Of a DNA stretch of 5,819 bases, positions 1-4,888 are shown one piece after another. Origin of the DNA: Dehalococcoidia bacterium (GTDB taxonomy: Bacteria; Chloroflexota; Dehalococcoidia; UBA6926); NCBI GenBank assembly GCA_030754805.1, contig JASLZO010000052.1:1690-7508 (forward strand). The letters are read 5' to 3'. The position numbers and the translations under genes are program-made. Numbering within the stretch: the stretch's first letter is position 1; every line of letters begins with the position of its first letter. Under the pieces are notes generated by a model. That model was not told the origin of the DNA, made no database searches, and saw only the letters and a list, made by a program, of their open reading frames with translations.

Positions 1-723
1 TTTTTCGACCTCCGCAATCAGGAGAAGAACACTGGTGAGCGAGCGACGGAGATCCTCCGAACTGAGTCCGCCACCGACATGGTCACGCGCGAACTCCGTA
101 TCTTCAATCTCCCGCAGGTCATGGATGAAGACAACCTGGGCGATGCGGCCGTCCCGTTGCCCGTTGCACCCACGCTTCCACAGACGATGACCGCTCCATC
201 GGTGCTTCCTGAGATCGAAGCAAGCAACGATGCCTCCGGTCCGAGTCTTCCAACGACACCGCCAGGCGAGGGCGGAGCGCTTCCTCCCGCTCCGAGGTAT
301 ACGCCGGGCGGGACACAGGGGTCTCAATCCGCTACAGATGATGCTAGCGATCCGACCAGCTCGGGCGCCGGGCGTCCCGCCACCGAATCGATGCCCAAGA
401 GCAGGTTCATCCGGCAGGAAGGCTCCGTCCTTTACCTCCAATCGCCTGACGGCTCAGAGCAAAGGGTGACCCAGTACATCCGCACGCATTTCCTTCGAAT
501 GATCGAGCGAGAAATCTCGGATGCGACGGACGAAGACATCGAGATGTGGTTCAAGCTCCAAGGCAGCCTCGACGCCGGGTCCACCCTCCAGGAGGCTCGT
601 TCGCGGAACCTACTGACGGAAGCGTTGCAATCGGCTGGGAAGCTGGGTCGCTCGGATCTGGAGGTCCTTCAGCAATCCATCAATGCCTGGTTGGAAGCCC
701 GCCGAGAAGATCGGTCCGACTAG
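1..723 (+). CDS. C-terminal part of an unrecognised protein (5' end outside the window)
   Basis: I do not recognise this family. The frame is open from the first base to the TAG at 721-723, giving 240 visible residues. The first in-frame ATG, at 79, has no Shine-Dalgarno sequence close upstream, and the 26 codons before it read as ordinary charged protein (RNQEKNTGERATEIL), so the gene probably begins left of the window. Three parts are visible: a charged segment (about residues 1-50), a low-complexity Pro/Ser/Thr/Gly/Ala-rich linker (about 50-135), and a compact C-terminal region (about 136-240). The last part starts with a beta-hairpin-like stretch (EGSVLYLQSPDGSEQRV) and continues as amphipathic helices rich in Glu, Arg and Leu. 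There is no membrane segment or cysteine cluster. A linker plus a small end domain suggests a multidomain protein. The stop codon overlaps that of the opposing gene by 4 bp. That the frame is coding is fairly sure; the function is unknown. Confidence 0.7.
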   Translation, partial: FFDLRNQEKNTGERATEILRTESATDMVTRELRIFNLPQVMDEDNLGDAAVPLPVAPTLPQTMTAPSVLPEIEASNDASGPSLPTTPPGEGGALPPAPRYTPGGTQGSQSATDDASDPTSSGAGRPATESMPKSRFIRQEGSVLYLQSPDGSEQRVTQYIRTHFLRMIEREISDATDEDIEMWFKLQGSLDAGSTLQEARSRNLLTEALQSAGKLGRSDLEVLQQSINAWLEARREDRSD

Positions 724-1022
724 TCGTCATGATCGTGGTCATCATCTAGATCCAATTCGTCGTCGAAGATCTGGAGCCCGAGCCGTCCGGCCGCACTGAC
801 GATCGCGAGTTCCCAAACCGCCTGTGGTGTGAGTCCCGCGACCGGTTCGGCGTACGGGCACGAATGGAACGATTCCCCCAGTGCAACCACAGCCTGTTCT
901 TCGGCGGCCAAGATCCCTTCGCGCCAGCCGGCCTCCGTCGCTCCGTCGCGGATCCACGCGGGGGGATGGTCACGGAGGTGGTCGAATATGCTTTCCTCGC
1001 CAGGTCGGAAATGGTGTTCCAT
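720..1022 (-). CDS. Small hypothetical protein with Asp/His-rich C-terminal tail
   Basis: This 100-residue protein is not one I recognise. The ATG at 1022-1020 is preceded by a purine-rich Shine-Dalgarno stretch (GGAAGGG, about 6 nt upstream), which supports both the gene and its start. The body (residues 1-85) looks soluble and helical: HFRPGEESIFDHLRDHPPAW, then an Ala/Glu-rich helix, then SFHSCPYAEPVAGLTP and a final helix. The last 14 residues, DDELDLDDDHDHDD, are almost entirely acidic with two histidines, a composition that could bind divalent metal ions or simply add solubility. There is no signal peptide or membrane segment. The gene converges on the unknown gene at 1-723 with a 4-bp stop overlap, and diverges from the 6-phosphogluconate dehydrogenase gene across about 280 bp. 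Its leader holds two overlapping inverted repeats. The competing frames here are longer but Arg/Pro/Ser-rich and look like shadows. Confidence 0.62.
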   Translation of the reverse strand: MEHHFRPGEESIFDHLRDHPPAWIRDGATEAGWREGILAAEEQAVVALGESFHSCPYAEPVAGLTPQAVWELAIVSAAGRLGLQIFDDELDLDDDHDHDD

Positions 1023-1035
1023 ACGGGTCCCTTCC

Positions 1036-1078
1036 TTCTGCGGCGCACAGCAGAAACCACGGCAAGCCTGGTTTTCTG
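1036..1078 (-). promoter_or_regulatory. Leader with two mutually exclusive hairpins ahead of the 100-codon gene
   Basis: Two inverted repeats share bases. The proximal one pairs TTCTGC (1036-1041) with GCAGAA (1050-1055) around an 8-nt loop. The distal one pairs CAGAAACCA (1051-1059) with TGGTTTTCTG (1069-1078, one bulged T), extended inward by a GG/CC pair around a CAAG loop. They both need bases 1051-1055, so only one can form at a time. In the minus-strand transcript the proximal hairpin ends directly before the GGAAGGG Shine-Dalgarno sequence. The pairing is seen directly; a regulatory role such as attenuation or occlusion of the ribosome site is inference. Confidence 0.35.
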
Positions 1079-1120
1079 ATCTCTCGGAGCGGCTTTTCCG
1101 GACGCCTGTGAGCCCACACT

Positions 1121-1141
1121 TCGGCCCTCGTTCGAGGCCGA
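1121..1141. repeat. Imperfect inverted repeat in the divergent intergenic region
   Basis: TCGG-C-CCTC, loop GTTC, GAGGCCGA forms an 8-bp stem with one bulged C. At DNA level CCTCG-TT-CGAGG is an operator-like dyad. A looser copy of the motif, CCCTCGT followed by GAGG, lies at 1176-1189, and a half-site CCTCGTTC at 1238-1245. The element lies between the divergent starts at 1022 and 1306, so it could serve either gene as a regulator site or leader hairpin. No convincing -35/-10 pair could be assigned in this intergenic stretch on either strand. Confidence 0.3.
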
Positions 1142-1290
1142 TCCCCTGTTCTTCAGTTTAGCAAAGCCAATACGACCCTCGTGTAGAGGTGAAGCCTGCC
1201 ACAAAGGGCTAGTGGTTCGAAGCGGTAACCTTGGTGGCCTCGTTCCGCAAGACGGGAGAACGCCGGCGGGCCGCCTCTCGCGAAGCACTT

Positions 1291-1296
1291 GGAAGG
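1291..1296 (+). promoter_or_regulatory. Ribosome binding site deciding the gnd start
   Basis: GGAAGG lies 9 nt before the ATG at 1306 and no comparable site precedes the upstream in-frame start at 1231. This favours the shorter protein, which begins MQLGMVGLGRMG. Confidence 0.6.
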
Positions 1297-1305
1297 TTCA
1301 CTCGC

Positions 1306-2217
1306 ATGCAGCTCGGCATGGTCGGTCTCGGACGGATGGGCGGAAACATGACGGAGCGCCTGCTGAAAGGCGGCCATCAGGTCCTCGTCTTCGATCCGCG
1401 AGAGGAGGCGGTCGCGGAAGCGGCTAAGAGAGGCGCGGGACCTTCAGAGTCTCTGGCCGATCTGGTCCACAAGCTCGAACCACCCCGCGCCGTGTGGGTC
1501 ATGGTCCCGTCGGGAGACCCGACCGAGGTGACCATCTTTTCGCTCGCCGACGTTCTGAACAAAGGCGATGTGGTGATCGATGGCGGAAACTCGAACTATC
1601 GCGAAACGGTCCGCCGTGCCACTGCGCTTGGGGATCGTGGGATCCATATGCTCGACGCCGGTACGAGCGGGGGAATCTGGGGCCTGACCGAGGGGTACAG
1701 CCTGATGGTCGGCGGTAACTCGGATGTGTACTCGAGGGTCGAGTCAATCTTCGCCACCCTTGCTCCCGGCCCGATGACCGGGTTCGGGCTGGTGGGGCCG
1801 TCCGGCGCGGGGCACTTCGTGAAGATGGTCCACAACGGAATCGAGTACGGGTTGATGCAGGCCTTCGCGGAAGGCTTCGAGTTGCTGAAAGCCAAAAAGG
1901 AGTTCGGCCTCGATCTCAAAGGGATCGGCGAGATCTGGCAACACGGCAGCGTCGTCCGGTCCTGGCTGCTCGACCTCGCGGTCGACGCGCTCGCCGAAGA
2001 CTCGGACCTGTCTTCCATCCGCGGATTTGTTGACGACTCCGGCGAGGGTCGTTGGACGGTACAGGAAGCCATCGATCTGGGTGTTCCGGCCGACGTGATC
2101 ACGACCTCACTGTTCAGGAGATTTCGATCGCGACAGGAGGAGTCATTCTCGGACCGGATGCTTGCGGCGCTTCGACAGGAATTCGGCGGCCATTCCGTCA
2201 AGAGCACCCAGGAATGA
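1306..2217 (+). CDS. gnd: 6-phosphogluconate dehydrogenase, decarboxylating (short, probably NAD-dependent type)
   Basis: This cytoplasmic enzyme oxidatively decarboxylates 6-phosphogluconate to ribulose 5-phosphate in the oxidative pentose phosphate pathway. The 303-residue product matches the short type of about 300 residues rather than the longer type of about 470. A Rossmann nucleotide-binding motif GLGRMG lies at residues 7-12. Asp30 at the end of the second strand (VLVFD) suits NAD+ rather than NADP+, by inference. Substrate and catalytic motifs follow: DGGNSNYRET from 92, GTSGGIWG, and the signature GAGHFVKMVHNGIEYG (167-182), containing the catalytic Lys173, Asn177 and Glu180. The C-terminal all-helical domain includes SVVRSWLLDL and SGEGRW. 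I chose the ATG at 1306 because GGAAGG lies 9 nt upstream and the Rossmann fold begins at once; an in-frame start at 1231 would add 25 Arg-rich residues with no homologous look. The gene stands alone, with no zwf or pgl neighbour in view. Confidence 0.93.
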   Translation: MQLGMVGLGRMGGNMTERLLKGGHQVLVFDPREEAVAEAAKRGAGPSESLADLVHKLEPPRAVWVMVPSGDPTEVTIFSLADVLNKGDVVIDGGNSNYRETVRRATALGDRGIHMLDAGTSGGIWGLTEGYSLMVGGNSDVYSRVESIFATLAPGPMTGFGLVGPSGAGHFVKMVHNGIEYGLMQAFAEGFELLKAKKEFGLDLKGIGEIWQHGSVVRSWLLDLAVDALAEDSDLSSIRGFVDDSGEGRWTVQEAIDLGVPADVITTSLFRRFRSRQEESFSDRMLAALRQEFGGHSVKSTQE

Positions 2218-2288
2218 TCAGGGAATTCGCTCACTCTTTTCGGAAAATGAACCGCCACCCCGTTGAACGGGATGACGGTCAGATTGAC

Positions 2289-2365
2289 TGGTAGCGCGTA
2301 CGGGATTTGAACCCGTGATCTTCGCCTTGAGAGGGCGATGTCCTTGGCCACTAGACGAACGCGCC
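2289..2365 (-). tRNA. tRNA-Glu (anticodon CTC)
   Basis: On the minus strand this folds as a complete cloverleaf. The acceptor stem GGCGCGT/ACGCGCT is closed by a G-U at position 1-72. The D stem is GTCT/GGAC. The anticodon stem TCGCC/GGCGA is perfect, with loop CTCTCAA, giving anticodon CTC, which reads the glutamate codon GAG. There is a 5-nt variable loop, a T arm ACGGG-TTCAAAT-CCCGT, discriminator A, and an encoded CCA (2291-2289). The mature body without CCA is 74 nt (2292-2365). It lies alone, antisense in the gap between gnd and the acyl-CoA dehydrogenase gene. A possible -10 box TAAACT lies on the minus strand at 2381-2376, about 10 nt before the 5' end, but a matching -35 box is poor. 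Confidence 0.96.
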
Positions 2366-2406
2366 GTGGTGACTCAGTTTACCCACCGGCCTGAGACCGG
2401 GCCAGT

Positions 2407-2435
2407 TTGCGGGCGAACTTACCTCTCGCCATAAT
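2407..2435 (+). promoter_or_regulatory. Sigma70-like promoter of the acyl-CoA dehydrogenase gene
   Basis: A -35 element TTGCGG (2407-2412) and a -10 element CATAAT (2430-2435, five of six consensus bases) are separated by exactly 17 bp. Transcription would begin near 2442, leaving a leader of about 32 nt before the ATG at 2474. It stands back to back with the tRNA-Glu gene, which is transcribed the other way. The match is by eye only. Confidence 0.5.
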
Positions 2436-2439
2436 GGCG
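2427..2439. promoter_or_regulatory. Perfect palindrome over the -10 box (candidate operator)
   Basis: CGCCAT-A-ATGGCG has 6-bp arms and a single central base. It covers the whole -10 element of the predicted promoter, where a bound repressor would block RNA polymerase. Fatty-acid degradation genes are often controlled by TetR- or GntR-type repressors, but no regulator gene is in view and the assignment is inference. Confidence 0.4.
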
Positions 2440-2473
2440 CACGTAAAGCGTAGAAGAATTGGGGGTATCCAAG

Positions 2474-3682
2474 ATGGACTTTCAGCTCGCTGTAGAAGAT
2501 CAGACGCTTCAGGACGAAGCACGCGAGTTCGTGCGCCAGGAGTGGCACCCTTTCTACAAGACCAAGAACTGGGACGAGATAGGACTGCTCTCCCCCTTCC
2601 ATGCTGACGATGAAGCATTGGCGGCCCAACGGGAGTTCGCGAAGAAACTCGTGGCCAGGGGTTGGTACACGATGCACTGGCCGGCCGAACATGGCGGCAG
2701 GGACGCATCGATCACCGCCCAGCTGGCATTCCGCGAGGGGATGGCCTATGAAGGAGCACCTGTGTCGCTCGGAGGTGGCCTTGTTGCCCCGGTGCTGATG
2801 ATTCACGGCACCGACTGGCAGAAGGAAGAGTTCCTCCCGAAACTGGCCAATGCGGACGTCGATTTCGCTCAGGGGTTTTCCGAGCCGAACGCCGGTTCGG
2901 ACCTGGCTTCCCTCCAGACACGTGCCGTCCGAGACGGCGACGACTATGTCATCAACGGCCAGAAGATATGGACTTCTGGTGCTCACTACGGGGAGTGGTA
3001 CCACGTCCTGGTCCGGACCGACCCGGAGGCGCCGAAGCACCGGGGTATCAGCTACATCATGATGCAGCTCCGAGACGAGGGAAAGCTTACCGAGGGCATC
3101 ACGTTACGACCTCTGATCGACATGACCCGGACACGACGGTGGAGCGAGGTGTTTTTCGATAACGTCCGCGTTCCGGCCCGAAACCTGATCGGAGAGGAAA
3201 ACCGCGGCTGGTACGCCGCTATGACCACGCTCTCGTTCGAGCGTTCCGGCATCGAGACCGCGGCCCGATACCTGGGCGAGTTGGAGGTATTCCTGACTCA
3301 GCTCCGACAGACGAGGTTCAACGGGATCAACGTTCTCGACGATACGGTCGTGCGCCACAAGCTGGCCGATCTCCGACTCGAATTGGAAGCGCGACGGATG
3401 CTTTCCTACCGGGTCGCTTTCATGCAGAGCAAGGGCGAACTTCCCGTCAAGGAAGGTTCGATGGGAAAGGCATGGGGGGACATGCTCGGCAAGAAGGTCC
3501 CTGCTCTCTTCGCATCGATCATGCAGGAATACGGACGATTGGGCCTCGGCGATAAACACGCGCCGATGGGCGGGTACGTCGGGCACAAGTACTCCGCGAT
3601 GCACGGGTCCGGCATCGGCGGTGGCGCCACCGAAATCCAGCGGAACATCATCGCCCAGCGCGGACTTGGCTTACCTCGATAA
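2474..3682 (+). CDS. Acyl-CoA dehydrogenase family protein
   Basis: This FAD enzyme should catalyse alpha,beta-dehydrogenation of an acyl-CoA thioester, passing electrons to an electron-transfer flavoprotein; the substrate cannot be told from sequence. The 402-residue length is typical. The order is: N-terminal helical domain (1-130); middle beta domain with FSEPNAGSD (135-143), the flavin-contacting WTSGA (from 166), and FFDNVRVP; then a C-terminal helical domain ending GGATEIQRNIIAQRGLGLPR. The usual catalytic Glu of the YEG motif is replaced (GGG, 382-384), but Glu256 in LSFERS occupies the helix-G position used as base by isovaleryl- and long-chain acyl-CoA dehydrogenases. The ATG at 2474 is preferred, with a G-rich GGGGG 8 nt upstream; an in-frame TTG at 2459 would add five residues. 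The gene is single, with its own likely promoter and a hairpin terminator. Which FadE subfamily it belongs to is uncertain. Confidence 0.92.
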   Translation: MDFQLAVEDQTLQDEAREFVRQEWHPFYKTKNWDEIGLLSPFHADDEALAAQREFAKKLVARGWYTMHWPAEHGGRDASITAQLAFREGMAYEGAPVSLGGGLVAPVLMIHGTDWQKEEFLPKLANADVDFAQGFSEPNAGSDLASLQTRAVRDGDDYVINGQKIWTSGAHYGEWYHVLVRTDPEAPKHRGISYIMMQLRDEGKLTEGITLRPLIDMTRTRRWSEVFFDNVRVPARNLIGEENRGWYAAMTTLSFERSGIETAARYLGELEVFLTQLRQTRFNGINVLDDTVVRHKLADLRLELEARRMLSYRVAFMQSKGELPVKEGSMGKAWGDMLGKKVPALFASIMQEYGRLGLGDKHAPMGGYVGHKYSAMHGSGIGGGATEIQRNIIAQRGLGLPR

Positions 3683-3709
3683 GTCACCTTATTCCCCAAC
3701 CAAGAGGAA

Positions 3710-3733
3710 AAGGCCTCCTGTCTGGGAGGCCTT
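3710..3733. terminator. Intrinsic terminator hairpin between convergent genes
   Basis: AAGGCCTCC and GGAGGCCTT form a perfect 9-bp stem around a 6-nt TGTCTG loop. It lies 27 bp after the acyl-CoA dehydrogenase stop and 29 bp beyond the stop of the minus-strand membrane-protein gene. On the minus strand the stem runs on into TTCCTCTT, a better U-tract than the plus strand's TTACCT. It most likely ends the minus-strand operon efficiently and the plus-strand gene less so. Confidence 0.8.
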
Positions 3734-3762
3734 ACCTATAAGCAATCGCGCTTGGTTGACCG

Positions 3763-4152
3763 CTATCTTCTACGGCGGCGCAGGAACTCCATGATGATTG
3801 GATGGATTGCATAAAACGCCAGGAATATCAGGAGGCCCATCGCACCAAATCGGAACCCGGCCGGGCCCATGACTTTGAACGCGACGAACATCAGGACCGT
3901 GCCGAGAGCGAGCAGGAGCAAGCCCTTTCCGATTTCCGTCAGCACCGGAGGCATAGGTGGCAGTGATGGATACCGTCTCGGTGGAGGGCGATAAGCTCGA
4001 CCGGGAGCCTCACCCTTCTCGCGAAGGATCTCTTCTATCTCCTCCTCGATCGAGTGGTGCTCCTCTTCGGTCGTGTCATCCGGTCGGCCAGAGGAGCCCG
4101 GATCCTCGTCATCCGGGGATTTGTCATCAGAGCGGTTTCGATCGTTGGCCAT
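3763..4152 (-). CDS. Small membrane protein with acidic N-terminus and two transmembrane helices
   Basis: This 129-residue protein is not assigned to a named family. Residues 1-48 are strongly charged and probably disordered or coiled, including DDKSPDDEDPG and the acidic EEEHHSIEEEIEEILREK. A Pro/Arg-rich stretch (52-69, RPPPRRYPSLPPMPP) leads to two hydrophobic helices at about 74-95 (GKGLLLLALGTVLMFVAFKV) and 103-123 (GAMGLLIFLAFYAIHPIIMEF). The protein ends in five arginines. By the positive-inside rule both ends should be cytoplasmic, forming a hairpin in the membrane. It is the last gene of the operon, starting 4 bp after the HAD stop with no strong Shine-Dalgarno sequence, so translation is probably coupled. 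The terminator at 3710-3733 follows. The coding call is strong; the role is unknown. Confidence 0.82.
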   Translation of the reverse strand: MANDRNRSDDKSPDDEDPGSSGRPDDTTEEEHHSIEEEIEEILREKGEAPGRAYRPPPRRYPSLPPMPPVLTEIGKGLLLLALGTVLMFVAFKVMGPAGFRFGAMGLLIFLAFYAIHPIIMEFLRRRRR

Positions 4153-4156
4153 AGCG

Positions 4157-4888
4157 TCACTCGCTCACACCACCGTCATTCTTAGCAACCGCTAGCCAAT
4201 CGTTCTCGATTATCAACCGAGGGACGTGGGTCACATCCTCGATCACGAATTCCGCGACCGGAGATGCCGGGAGCGGGTAATCGTACTTCTTCTGGATGAG
4301 CACGGACGTCACTCCAACCGTCTGCGCACCTTTGATATCGAATTCCGGCCTATCACCAGCGTACAGAGCGGTATCCGGTTCGATAGCCAATGACCCGAGC
4401 GCCGCATCGAATAGTTCTGGGTCCGGCTTATGGAAACCGATTTCGCCGGAAATCGTAATCGAATCGAACGAGTCATTGATGCCAAGCCTCGCGATTTTTG
4501 TCCGCTGAAGTTCAGACGACCCGTTGGTAATCAGCCCCAGCTTTACTCGCTTTCGCAACCATGCCAACATCTCTGAGACTCCGTCGATCAATTTGAGGTT
4601 GTCGTAAAGGACCTCGTTGTATCGAGTCCTCAGACGTGCGAGTTGGTCGTCATTTAGCTTCAAGGCGTCCTTCATCCTCTGAAGTCGGTTCACTCGACCG
4701 CGCTCGTTATCTCCCAGGGGGTCCCATCCGCCGGCCTCACTGATCACCCGAGCCAGCAGTGCTGAGTCGATCTCCCCATGAAGCAGTTCTTGCACAGCTT
4801 CGAGCCGGCGTGGGGTCAGCCCTTCCGTGTCGCACAACGTGTCATCCATATCCAGGAACACCGCCCGCAACCCTCCCCGAGCAATCAT
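4157..4888 (-). CDS. HAD superfamily hydrolase (phosphatase, subclass IA-like)
   Basis: This 243-residue haloacid dehalogenase-type phosphohydrolase carries all four HAD motifs. Motif I is FLDMDDTLCDT, with nucleophile Asp13 and acid/base Asp15. Motif II is Thr121 in LITNGSS. Motif III is Lys154 in GFHKPDPE. Motif IV is Asp179 and Asp184 in AGDRPEFD. The helical segment between motifs I and II (about 20-105) is the C1 cap that sets substrate choice. The architecture resembles YjjG/NANP-type nucleotide or sugar phosphatases, but the substrate cannot be told. The start ATG overlaps the prmA stop as ATGA (4888-4885) and has no clear Shine-Dalgarno sequence, indicating translational coupling. The stop is 4 bp before the membrane-protein gene. 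It is probably a cytoplasmic metabolite phosphatase whose link to PrmA is positional only. Confidence 0.9.
   Translation of the reverse strand: MIARGGLRAVFLDMDDTLCDTEGLTPRRLEAVQELLHGEIDSALLARVISEAGGWDPLGDNERGRVNRLQRMKDALKLNDDQLARLRTRYNEVLYDNLKLIDGVSEMLAWLRKRVKLGLITNGSSELQRTKIARLGINDSFDSITISGEIGFHKPDPELFDAALGSLAIEPDTALYAGDRPEFDIKGAQTVGVTSVLIQKKYDYPLPASPVAEFVIEDVTHVPRLIIENDWLAVAKNDGGVSE

Noticed and set aside
79..81. ATG at 79 as the true start of the first gene
   Set aside because: There is no Shine-Dalgarno sequence near it, and the same frame is open and protein-like back to base 1.
746..1288. 180-codon open frame on the minus strand over the small gene and intergenic region
   Set aside because: Its Arg/Pro/Ser-rich translation is low in quality, and the overlapping 100-codon frame has a better ribosome site and normal composition.
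2237..2247. TTTTC-G-GAAAA inverted repeat after gnd
   Set aside because: It is an AT-rich 5-bp dyad with a one-base centre, unable to form a stable RNA hairpin, and could occur by chance.
2259..2271. CCCGTT-G-AACGGG inverted repeat as a terminator for tRNA-Glu or gnd
   Set aside because: The stem usable in RNA is only about 4 bp with no adjacent U-tract; on the minus strand the T-rich run comes about 10 nt later. It is possible but too weak to annotate.
1596..2351. 251-codon open frame on the minus strand opposite gnd
   Set aside because: It is antisense to a clear 6-phosphogluconate dehydrogenase, runs into the tRNA-Glu gene, and its Ser/Pro/Arg-rich translation shows no domain; it is a shadow frame of GC-rich coding DNA.
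2289..2365. tRNA-Glu 3' end as an integration (attachment) site
   Set aside because: There is no integrase gene, no direct repeat of the tRNA end and no compositional break in the window.
3104..3604. 166-codon open frame opposite the acyl-CoA dehydrogenase gene
   Set aside because: It lies entirely antisense to a gene with unmistakable family motifs and has no independent support.
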